A stretch of 7,028 nucleotides of DNA from Verrucomicrobiales bacterium (GTDB taxonomy: Bacteria; Verrucomicrobiota; Verrucomicrobiia; Verrucomicrobiales; DEV007): contig SLGN01000474.1 of the NCBI GenBank assembly GCA_007123695.1, positions 1-7,028 on the forward strand, read 5' to 3'. A program made the position numbers and the translations under genes. How positions within the stretch are numbered: position 1 is the stretch's first letter; every line of letters starts with the position of its first letter. Below the pieces are notes generated by a model. It was not told the DNA's origin. It did not search any database and saw only the letters and a list, made by a program, of their open reading frames with translations. Below are positions 1 to 6,975 of this stretch, piece after piece.

Positions 1-113
1 AAGCAAAGCGGCAGAAAACGGATCATTTCGAAGTCTACCCAGAGTTCCCCGGAAAGGGAAGCTTTCGCGGCGACGCCATCGCGCGAGGTGCCGGATGCAT
101 CCGTGCGGCCTCG

Positions 114-884
114 TCAGCGGAAAAGGCCCATCAGGTAGGCCAGCTCCGCCTCCACTTCGGACCGGTCCAGCAGCGTGTCGGCGACGGCGGCCCGGAGCAG
201 CTTCGCGTAGCGCTGGCGCATGCGGTGGGCGGCGGTCCTCACCGCTCCCGGCTCCATGCCGAGACGCGCGGCGATCTCAGGGTAGCCCGGCGCCGCCTCC
301 CCCGCCCGCAGCGCCGTGGGGGCGAGCGCTTCGAAAAGCTCGCGCCGTCCCTTTTCCCGGTAGTGCCGCTCCATCGAGCGCAGCACCGACTCGAGCAGGG
401 CGATGGCCCAGCGGCGCTCGTAGGCGAGGTCGGGCGGCGCCGGATCGCCCTCGGCGGCGAGCAAGGCCTCCAGGTCGCCGAAATCAACCGACAGGGGTGC
501 CACGCCCCCTCCCCTCTTCTGCGCCGCCCCGCGCCGTCGCTGGTTGGAAAAATAGTTCTTCGCCGAGACCAGAAGAAATGCCCGGAACTTCCCCTTCTCC
601 GCCGAGACCTTGGCGAAGAGGTCCCGCTCGAGAAGTTCGGCGAAAAAGCCCTGCGTGAGATCCTCGGCGTCGTGGGCCGAGGCCGACCCCGCCCGGAAGA
701 ACGCGTAGACGGGGCTCCAATAGGTTTGGCACAGGCCCTCCAGCGCGGCGGCACGGGTGCGCTCGCCTCCGTCGCGCGCCTGCGCGACCAGGGTCCATCG
801 GGTCTGGGGAAAGCGGCTTTCCTCTGGCGGTGGAGATATCACGGGCCAATTGCGGGCGGTCGGATCCGCAAAGCACCGGACCAT
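114..884 (-). CDS. ECF-like RNA polymerase sigma factor (STPK-associated type)
   Basis: A 256-residue sigma-70-family factor that would direct RNA polymerase to a dedicated promoter set. From the ATG at 884, the family-typical opening FPQTRWTLV is at residues 25-33. Region 2 follows, with the core-binding DAEDLTQGFF at 72-81 and the -10 recognition helix around 100-118 (FRAFLLVSAKNYFSNQRRR). A linker leads to region 4, whose helix-turn-helix is at about 201-225 (YPEIAARLGMEPGAVRTAAH, then RMRQRY). The frame is open further upstream to 1037, but those residues are arginine-rich and unlike the family and would overlap the antitoxin remnant on the other strand, so I prefer 884. A GTG at 842 is the alternative; neither has a strong Shine-Dalgarno. 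The acidic DAED motif is intact. I recall that Vibrio EcfP lacks it and needs kinase phosphorylation to compensate, so control here may differ. A kinase gene lies on the same strand beyond the plus-strand cassette. No anti-sigma gene is visible. Confidence 0.92.
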   Translation of the reverse strand: MVRCFADPTARNWPVISPPPEESRFPQTRWTLVAQARDGGERTRAAALEGLCQTYWSPVYAFFRAGSASAHDAEDLTQGFFAELLERDLFAKVSAEKGKFRAFLLVSAKNYFSNQRRRGAAQKRGGGVAPLSVDFGDLEALLAAEGDPAPPDLAYERRWAIALLESVLRSMERHYREKGRRELFEALAPTALRAGEAAPGYPEIAARLGMEPGAVRTAAHRMRQRYAKLLRAAVADTLLDRSEVEAELAYLMGLFR

Positions 885-909
885 ACCCACAGGATCCCCC
901 GGCGCGACT

Positions 910-925
910 CGTTTTCCACGTTTTC
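910..925. repeat. 7-bp direct repeat upstream of the sigma gene
   Basis: CGTTTTC occurs at 910-916 and again at 919-925, one per 9 bases, about 26-41 bases upstream of the sigma-factor ATG at 884 (reads GAAAACG on the coding strand). Spacing near one helical turn would suit a dimeric regulator or a promoter element, but this is only a position-based inference. No convincing -35/-10 pair was found in the gap. Confidence 0.25.
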
Positions 926-971
926 GCGCTTGGCTCGGTCTGCTCTGACAGGGGCTCGCGAGGCAAGCGAC

Positions 972-1070
972 ACGACTTCTTTGAGAAACGGCGTTCCGGT
1001 GATTGCAGGCAGCGGTCACATCGTTACCTTGGGTCACGTGCGCTCGCTTCTGGACGAGGAGGGCCTCTGA
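972..1070 (+). pseudogene. VapB-like antitoxin, C-terminal remnant
   Basis: The reading frame ending at the TGA 1068-1070 gives about 32 residues, including RNGVPVIAGSGHIVTLGHV and ending SLLDEEGL. This resembles the C-terminal toxin-binding tail of VapB-type antitoxins, in which a short NG-P-V stretch is followed by an 'IVT..hV..L.DEEG' ending. The DNA-binding N-terminal half is not found in any plus frame of 885-971; the upstream codons in this frame are antisense to the sigma gene and not antitoxin-like. The TGA overlaps the ATG of the PIN-domain stub by one base (TGATG), the usual vapBC arrangement, which supports the call more than the short match does. A tiny ORF from TTG 981 could still be translated but would lack DNA binding. 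I infer a 5'-truncated antitoxin gene. Confidence 0.55.
1057..1062 (+). promoter_or_regulatory. Strong Shine-Dalgarno for the vapC stub
   Basis: AGGAGG lies seven bases before the ATG at 1070, inside the end of the antitoxin remnant. It is the best ribosome-binding site of the plus-strand cassette. Because the stub's frame runs without a stop into the ATPase, this site could initiate a fused product. Confidence 0.6.
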
Positions 1071-1162
1071 TGCGTGCCCTCCTCGACATCAACGTCCTCC
1101 TCGCGCTCTTCGACAAAGACCACGTCTTCCACGAGCGGGCGCACCATTGGTTCGGTCTCCAT
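1070..1162 (+). pseudogene. VapC-family PIN toxin, N-terminal stub
   Basis: VapC toxins are PIN-domain ribonucleases of about 130-140 residues. Residues 1-28 from the ATG at 1070 match the family N-terminus closely: MRALLDINVLLALFDKDHVF followed by HERAHHWF. D6 is the first acidic metal-binding residue of the PIN fold. Similarity stops at about residue 28-31. The next residues (VSSSLAVDAGG...) are not PIN-like in this frame, and the usual continuation and later catalytic acids are absent from the other frames and from the DNA after the ATPase unit. The stub is therefore inactive. It has the one-base overlap with the antitoxin tail and a strong ribosome-binding site. The frame continues for 43 non-conserved codons directly into the ATPase start at 1292, so the ATPase unit appears to have joined the locus within vapC. 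Confidence 0.72.
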
Positions 1163-1291
1163 GTCTCTTCCAGCTTGGCGGTTGATGCTGGAGGTCTGAG
1201 CGCGCTCGCTTCGGCGCAAACGTCCATTGAGAGACAGCTCCCTGAAGCGGCGCTCGCTACGCCCCCTTTCCGTGCTAGGCTTAGCGACACG

Positions 1292-2738
1292 ATGATCACT
1301 CGACTGAAAATCGACGGTTTCAAGAACCTGCGCGGCATCGATCTCCGATTTAGCGAGTTCACCTGCATCGCCGGACCCAACGGCAGCGGAAAATCGAACT
1401 TGTTCGATGCGATTCAGTTCCTCAGTTTGACCGCTGAAAAAACGATTTTGGAGGCGGCCTTGGCCGTCCGGGGAGACGGAGGCGTCTTGTCGGGCTACGA
1501 CCACATTTTTTGCTCCGACGAAGCGCCCGGAGGTCGCCGCATCGATTTCTACGTCGAGATGATCGTTGCGAAATCCGCCATCGATGACTTGAACCAAGTC
1601 GCCGACGCGACCTTCACTTTCCTAACCTACAAACTCTCGCTGCGCGAAGCCGACTTGCCCGAATCCCCCCCTTCCGATCGAAATCGTCACCGAACAGCTC
1701 AGCTACCTACCTTGGTCCGAGGCCCCGAAGCACCTCCATTTCAAACACTCGCGACGATGGCGACAGAGCCTGAAGCAAGCTGGCGGCGGGGGACGCCGGT
1801 CCAACTTCATCTCCGCCGTTGCAAGGGACGGCGAAACCATCATCCAACGCCACCAAGACGGCGGCAGCGGGCGCCCGCAACCCGCGCTCGCCCGATCACT
1901 CCCGCGCACCGTGCTTTCGACTGCGAACGCCTCGGAGTCGCCGACCGCGCTCTGCGCAAAGCGCGAAATGCAGTCGTGGCGCTTTCTCGCCCTGGAAGCG
2001 TCGAGCCTGCGCCAGCCCGACAGTTTCAACGGCGCAAGCATCCTCGACGTCCACGGTCGGCACATGCCTGCGACCCTGAACCGCCTGATAAAATCGGAGA
2101 ACGGCGCTGAGTTCGTCACGGCAAGGCTCGCAGGCAGGCTGACCGAACTTGTCGAAAACGTGAACGGCATCGAGCTCGACCGCGACGAAAAGCGTCAGGT
2201 CTACTCCATCTACGTGAGTGACGTCTCCGGGAATCGCATCCCGGCACGCGGACTCTCCGACGGGACCCTCCGCTTCCTCGCCCTCTCGATCTTGGAGGAA
2301 GACCCGATGGTCACCGGACTCATTTGCCTTGAAGAACCGGAGAACGGAATCCACCCGAAACGCCTGCCCTCGATGATCGCCTTGCTGCGCGACATCGCGC
2401 TCGACCCCTTCGAACCGTGCGCGGAAGACAATCCGCTACGGCAGGTGATCGTCAACACCCACTCCCCCAGTGTGGTCGCCGAAGTCCCCGACGACAGCCT
2501 CGTCGTGGTTGTCGAACGCACCGCTCGCTTCGGCGAACGCCTAGTCCATTCTCCGTCGTTTTTCGGACTCCCCGGCACCTGGCGGGCTGAGATCGACGGC
2601 GGCTCTCTTGCCCGTGGAGTACTGATTCCCTACCTCAATCCGATCCAGCCCCATCGCTCGAGCCTCAAAAGCAGCCCCCGCGTCGCGGATCGCGAAGACT
2701 TGCAACCACTCCTGCCCAATTTCGACGAAACGCTCTGA
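1292..2738 (+). pseudogene. OLD/RecF-like AAA ATPase (COG4637-like), one-base frameshift
   Basis: An ABC-type ATPase of the SMC/RecF/OLD class, about 481 residues once one base is skipped. The start ATG 1292 gives MITRLKIDGFKNLRGIDLRF, the classic N-terminus. Walker A GPNGSGKS is at residues 28-35. In the restored numbering, the signature-like GLSDGTLRF starts at about 320, Walker B LICLEEPENGIHP has its acidic pair at 347-348, and NTHSP has the switch histidine at about 390. The C-terminus looks complete (SFFGLPGTWRAEI, later YLNPI). The first 124 codons are in one frame; from the C7 run 1665-1671 onward homology continues one base later (PIEIVTEQLSYLPW...) with no stop until 2736-2738. Without correction the product ends at 2110 as a 272-residue truncated ATPase with a nonsense tail. 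No good ribosome-binding site precedes 1292. The downstream partner overlaps by one base. I know the family as predicted ATPases of unproven function; anti-phage or DNA-repair roles are guesses. Confidence 0.88.
1665..1671 (+). other. C7 homopolymer at the ATPase frameshift
   Basis: Seven consecutive C residues sit exactly where ATPase homology changes frame. With six Cs the reading would be E-S-P-L-P-I-E-I and the protein would be continuous. The lesion could be a replication-slippage mutation, a sequencing or assembly error, or, less likely, a site of transcriptional slippage or programmed frameshifting. Confidence 0.8.
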
Positions 2739-3066
2739 TGCCGCTCCAGCGCTACACCTTGTTGTCTGACGGCTCCTCATCTCGGAGCATGCCATCCGGG
2801 GAGCCTCCGGAAATCCGAACGGCCGAGCACGACTTAAAATCCCTCCACTCTCAAAGCTCGAAGGACTACCGGATCCGAAGTCACAACTCGAAACGCTCTT
2901 GATCGAGGCCAGCGAGCTGAGCGGCAGGCGAAGGAAGAAGTTCCGCTTCGATCGACATCGCACACGCCTGCCCGATTTCATCTCGGACTGGAGTCAGCTT
3001 CTTGCACTCCCCTCCGCCAGGACGGTCTACGACCGCATCGGCGCTCTGGAGTTTCGCCAACGATGA
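2738..3066 (+). pseudogene. Partner gene of the ATPase, internally deleted and frameshifted
   Basis: The ATG at 2738 overlaps the ATPase TGA (TGATG), so the two were a coupled operon. The N-terminal frame reads MPLQRYTLLSDGSS and then becomes unrelated, stopping at 2900-2902 after 54 codons. From about 2779 a second frame, one base shifted, carries conserved-looking protein to the TGA 3064-3066: EHAIRGASGNPNGRA, IPPLSKLEGLPDPK, then a basic GRRRKKFRFDRHR stretch and an end in GALEFRQR. I recall proteins of roughly 200 residues next to COG4637-type ATPases with the same start (YTLLSDGSSD) and the same C-terminal half. About half that length is missing here, with the join near 2778-2785. The lost centre would have held most of the putative acidic active site; a TOPRIM-like fold similar to DUF4276 is possible, but I cannot establish it. 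I see no intact product. Confidence 0.7.
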
Positions 3067-3113
3067 CGCGCCGCAGGCAGACGACCGACCGGACCGCAAT
3101 CACCGTCCGCACC

Positions 3114-6100
3114 TCACTCAACCTCGATCTCGCTGCGACGCTGCTCCCAACGCGCCGCCTCCTCCGCCTCGCCGACGCTGCGGTGATGGCGGATCCGCAG
3201 GCTCGCGTTCATCACCATGGTTTTGAGGACTTCCCTTTGCGGAAACTCCGGACGCTCCGCGAGACGCTCGGCGAAGCTCCATGCCGTCTCGAGTTCGCGC
3301 AGCGCCTCCTCCTTCCGGCCGGCATCGAGCAAGCCGCGTGCGAGATGGTTGCGGAACCAGACCCACTGCGGGCCGCTCTCTTCGCCGGCCTCGGGAAACA
3401 TCTCGAAATACTCGCGGGCCAGCCTCGCGGTCTCATCCCCCTCGAAAAGAGAATAGCCGGCCGAGAGACGGCTCAGCCGCACTTTCCAGACGAGAGGGTG
3501 CTCCGGTTCGAGAATCCGCCGCAGGAGTTCCTCGACTTCGACATAGAGTTCGACCCTCGCCGCGGGCTCGGGCCAGACCTCCGCGACGCCGCGGCCGATG
3601 CGACTGACCAGTGCGGGACTCCTGCCCCCGTCGCCCAAGCCGCCCTGCCCCATCGCCCGGAGCGCGGCAAGCGAGGCCCGCGCCGCCTCCCCAGCCTCGC
3701 CTCGCGACTCGAACTCCTCGGACAACCAAACCGCGAGCCGCACCCGGTCGCCGGGATCGACAGGAACGCCGCCGCCATCCTCCGCCGCCAACGCGGCCAG
3801 CACGCGACCGAGATCGTTCTCCTCCAGCGGCCCGAGCAAAGGCCCGATCCCCTCCCCCGCCGCCAGATCCAACAGCAGTTCCCGCTTCGCCCATTCCCGC
3901 CGCTCCTTCTCTTCGCCCAAGTTGCGGTGCAGCTTTCCCAGTTCGCCCGCCAGCCTTCGCAGATGGCTCCGCCGTTCCGGCTCGGTCAACGGAACCGCCC
4001 CGTCCGGATCCGGCGCATTCCCCTCGGCGAGACCCCACGCTTCGAGCAGCAGCGCCTTCGACCTCTCCGGATCGTCCTCGGCGCGGAGCAGCTTGCTCTC
4101 CAAAAGCAGCAGATCGAGGCGTTCGGCAAGGTCCCCGTCCGCATCGCGCCCCGCCATCTGCGCAGACAATTTGGCGAACTGCGCCCTCGCCTCCGCCGCC
4201 TCGCCTTGGTCGAGAAGCATCTCGCAAACCCGAATCTGCATCGAGCGCCGGAACGGATCGCCGGGCGGACGCGCCGTCTCCATCGCCGCCGCGAATTCTT
4301 TTTGAAAACGCAAGCGCTCCTCCTCTTCGCCACGCTTACCGAGATCCTGGAGGCTTCGGGAATAGCCTTCCGAAAGCCTCCAGGTACCCATCTCGGCAGC
4401 ATGACCCAGAAAGGCCGGCACGAGCCGCTCGCGGTCGAGACGCCGCGCCTGCGCCGTCTTTCCCGACTCGTCGAGTCGCTTCACGAGCCGCTCGCAGGCA
4501 TCGGCGAGAAAGCGGCCCGACAGGGGCTTCACCAAAGCGGGATTCCACGCCGCTTCCAGCACCTCCTCGGCCTCTTCCAGCCGATCCGCCTCGACGAGCA
4601 GTTGCACCAGACGCGCCGCCCGCACCGTGATCCGGGGATCGTTCTCGGCGAGTTGTGCCGCGCTCCGTTCGAGACAGCGGCGGGCCGCGCGCAGGGCGGC
4701 TTCGGTTTCGCCCGCGTCCGCAAAGAAGTCGGCCAGCGCCGCCCAGCACGCCGCCTGCTCCGCGAGGGACTCGGGTATTTCATCGAGGGCGGACGCGTCC
4801 GCCCGCAGCGCCGCGATCCACGGCTCCAGCGACGCTCCCCGGCCCTCCGTCAGTCCGTAGGCGAAAAGCATCGCGTGCAGTTGCCCCAGCCTCGGAAGGT
4901 CGGCGGTCTCCGCACCCGACCGCGCCCGCGCCGCCTCCTGCGCGAGACGTCCCGCGACGTAGGCGGCCTCGGCCTCGCCCGACCGGGCCGCCGCCAGCAT
5001 CCGGATCCCGGCGGCCTCGACCGCGAGGTGGTGCTCCGCCCCGTAGACCTCGGCGGCGCAGCGATGGACCGCCTCTCCCCACGCCAGCGCCTCCGCCAAC
5101 TCGCCCCGCTCCAACTGCAGCGCGGCCAAATGGCGCATCTTCCACATCAGATCGTGGCTCGAGTCGAGAAAGGACGTCGCCAGCTCGGCGAGCCGCCCTT
5201 GCATCCACACCGCCGCCTCCCCGTAGCGTCCCTGCGCCGCCCGCAGCGAACCGTAGAGACCTTGAAAATCGACCGCCGCCGAGCCGGGGACCCGGTCCTC
5301 CTCGGCCCGGGCCGCCTCCAGTTCGGCCTCGACCCGGTCCAACTCCCCGATGTTGAGCAGATTCGTAATCCACTCGTTGCGGGCCGCCACCTCCTCGGGA
5401 TGCCCCGCCCCGAGACGCTCGCGGATCTCGCGCCAGGCCGACTCGCTCAGCTCCGCCGCCTCGTCCGGACGGCTCTGGAGCCGCCGGCTTTCGCTGAGGA
5501 TTCCGAGCAGACGGGTCCGCAGCTCCGGATCGGCGGCGAGGACGAGTCCGCCGCTCTCCTCGGCCTGCTGCACCAGTTCCGTTGCCTTCCCGTAGTGGCC
5601 GAGACGCAGGTAGGTCCGCGCCAGCGCCTCGAAGATCCGCGCCCGCATCAGCGGCTGCTGCGAAAACTCCGACGCCGCCTCCGCCGCCGCCTGGTCGAGC
5701 ACATCCACCGCCAGCAAGTCGCGCGCCCCCTCGGTGGGGTCGGCCTGGCGGAAGGCGTTGAAAAGGAAATCCGGCACCGCATCGGCCTGGGCGAGACGGG
5801 TTTCGGCGAGCCGACGCGCCTCCTCCGCCGCGAGCGCCCAGCGCACGCTCACCGCCGCCGCGACGACCAGCACCGCCGCCACCGCGGCCACGGCAACGGT
5901 CAGGGCCCGGTTGCGGCGGACGAACTTTCGCGTCCGGTAGAGCCGCGAAGGCGGACGGGCCTGCACCGGCTCGTCGCGCAGGTGGCGGCGCAGGTCTTCG
6001 GCCAAAGCCTCCACCGAGGGGTAGCGCCGTTCCGGCTCCTTCTCCAAAGCCCGCAGCACGATCCAATCGAGGTCGCCCCGCAGCCGCCGCCGCCAGCGTT

Positions 6101-6959
6101 CCGCGCTTTCGCCCCGCCGGGCCGCCTCCTCCGCTGCCGCTTCGTTCGCTCCGGAACGGGTCGCCACGCGGGTCGAGGGGCGCTCCGCCTCCTCCTCGCG
6201 CACGAGCCGCAGCACCTCGTCGAAGGGGGCCGTGCGCACCCGCTCGCGCGGCAGCGGAGTGCCGCCGGTGAGCAGTTCGTAGAGCACCGCCCCGAGGGCG
6301 TAGACATCGGTGCGCGTGTCCGGCGGCAGCGCCGACGCCTGCTCCGGACTCATGTACTGCGGCGTGCCCAGCACCTGTCCTCGTCCCGTCGCGAGAGTCA
6401 GGTCGAGGGTGTCGTCCCCTCCGACCTCTTCGCCCCCGTCCTCGCCGACGACGGCCTTGGCGATGCCGAAGTCGATCACCTTCGGCGCCGGACGTCCTCC
6501 GGCTTCCTCCGCCACGAGCAAGTTCGAAGGCTTCAGGTCGCGGTGCACCACCCCCTTGAGATGGGCGTGGCCGACCGCCTCGCAGACCTCGAGAAAGAGC
6601 TCCAGCCGCTCTCGGATCCCCAGCCGCCGCGCGTCGCAGTAGGCGGTGATGGGCGGGCCCTCGACCAGCTCCATCACGAAATAGGGCAGCCCCGCCTCCG
6701 TCTCGCCCGCGTCGAGGGCGCGGGCGATGCCGCGATGCTCCATCCGCGCGAGGCGGCGGCGCTCCGCCTCGAAGCGGCGCAGCAGCTCGCGCGAGCCGAG
6801 GCCGGGCTTGACCAGCTTCAGCGCCACCCGGCGGCGCAGCGGCCGCTCCTGCTCGGCGAGGTGGACCGTGCCCATTCCGCCCTCGCCGAGGACGCGCACC
6901 AGCCGATAGGGCCCGATCCATCTTGGAGACGCGGCATGGGACTCCGTCCCGCTTTCCAC
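3114..6959 (-). CDS. Membrane-anchored Ser/Thr protein kinase with TPR-rich C-terminus
   Basis: A 1281-residue Hanks-type (PknB-like) kinase. The glycine loop LGEGGMGTV is at 24-32, the ATP-binding lysine K48 (VALK), the helix-C glutamate E66, the catalytic loop HRDLKPSN at 139-146 with D141, DFG at 163-165, SPE at 204-206 and D218 in TDVYALG. All catalytic residues are present. A basic juxtamembrane stretch (RKFVRRNR, 344-351) precedes one transmembrane helix at about 352-372, so the kinase should be cytoplasmic and the remaining roughly 900 residues exported. That part is alanine/glutamate/leucine-rich helical repeats of TPR type (for example RTYLRLGHYGKATELVQQAEE minus its last residues, about 448-467). 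The activation segment carries an extra acidic stretch (172-186). The annotated start is GTG 6959, with GGAGG 11 bases upstream. The frame has no stop to the window edge (23 more codons), so the true start may lie outside. Probable partner: the sigma factor at 114-884. Confidence 0.96.
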   Translation of the reverse strand: MESGTESHAASPRWIGPYRLVRVLGEGGMGTVHLAEQERPLRRRVALKLVKPGLGSRELLRRFEAERRRLARMEHRGIARALDAGETEAGLPYFVMELVEGPPITAYCDARRLGIRERLELFLEVCEAVGHAHLKGVVHRDLKPSNLLVAEEAGGRPAPKVIDFGIAKAVVGEDGGEEVGGDDTLDLTLATGRGQVLGTPQYMSPEQASALPPDTRTDVYALGAVLYELLTGGTPLPRERVRTAPFDEVLRLVREEEAERPSTRVATRSGANEAAAEEAARRGESAERWRRRLRGDLDWIVLRALEKEPERRYPSVEALAEDLRRHLRDEPVQARPPSRLYRTRKFVRRNRALTVAVAAVAAVLVVAAAVSVRWALAAEEARRLAETRLAQADAVPDFLFNAFRQADPTEGARDLLAVDVLDQAAAEAASEFSQQPLMRARIFEALARTYLRLGHYGKATELVQQAEESGGLVLAADPELRTRLLGILSESRRLQSRPDEAAELSESAWREIRERLGAGHPEEVAARNEWITNLLNIGELDRVEAELEAARAEEDRVPGSAAVDFQGLYGSLRAAQGRYGEAAVWMQGRLAELATSFLDSSHDLMWKMRHLAALQLERGELAEALAWGEAVHRCAAEVYGAEHHLAVEAAGIRMLAAARSGEAEAAYVAGRLAQEAARARSGAETADLPRLGQLHAMLFAYGLTEGRGASLEPWIAALRADASALDEIPESLAEQAACWAALADFFADAGETEAALRAARRCLERSAAQLAENDPRITVRAARLVQLLVEADRLEEAEEVLEAAWNPALVKPLSGRFLADACERLVKRLDESGKTAQARRLDRERLVPAFLGHAAEMGTWRLSEGYSRSLQDLGKRGEEEERLRFQKEFAAAMETARPPGDPFRRSMQIRVCEMLLDQGEAAEARAQFAKLSAQMAGRDADGDLAERLDLLLLESKLLRAEDDPERSKALLLEAWGLAEGNAPDPDGAVPLTEPERRSHLRRLAGELGKLHRNLGEEKERREWAKRELLLDLAAGEGIGPLLGPLEENDLGRVLAALAAEDGGGVPVDPGDRVRLAVWLSEEFESRGEAGEAARASLAALRAMGQGGLGDGGRSPALVSRIGRGVAEVWPEPAARVELYVEVEELLRRILEPEHPLVWKVRLSRLSAGYSLFEGDETARLAREYFEMFPEAGEESGPQWVWFRNHLARGLLDAGRKEEALRELETAWSFAERLAERPEFPQREVLKTMVMNASLRIRHHRSVGEAEEAARWEQRRSEIEVE

Positions 6960-6970
6960 ATCAGCCTTTC

Positions 6971-6975
6971 CCTCC
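6971..6975 (-). promoter_or_regulatory. Possible Shine-Dalgarno for the kinase GTG start
   Basis: On the minus strand GGAGG precedes the GTG at 6959 by 11 bases, slightly longer than the ideal spacing. It is the only internal support for this start. An ATG at 6961-6959 is out of frame, and the kinase domain begins only about 17 residues in, so an upstream start beyond the window remains possible. Confidence 0.4.

Noticed and set aside
1..138. Possible end of a plus-strand gene (stop TAG 136-138) or a minus-strand start at 24-26
   Set aside because: All three plus frames are open here, the translations are unrecognisable, and too little sequence is present to support either.
225..971. Plus-strand open frame upstream of and continuous with the antitoxin tail
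   Set aside because: Up to 884 it is antisense to the sigma factor and compositionally a shadow; 885-971 is gap sequence. Only the part from about 972 resembles an antitoxin.
884..1037. Extended sigma-factor start at 1037
   Set aside because: The extra 51 residues are low-complexity, unlike the family N-terminus, and lie antisense to the VapB-like tail; homology begins after the ATG at 884.
1274..1285. Small inverted repeat GCTA-GGCT-TAGC just before the ATPase ATG
   Set aside because: Four-base arms are expected by chance; no adjoining promoter elements support an operator.
1703..2981. Several minus-strand open frames beneath the ATPase and partner
   Set aside because: They are antisense to the region carrying conserved ATPase motifs, and their translations show no recognisable domain.
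3090..3109. Hairpin CGGAC...GTCCG in the convergent gap as a terminator
   Set aside because: The stem is only five pairs with a ten-base loop, and there is no T-run on either strand.
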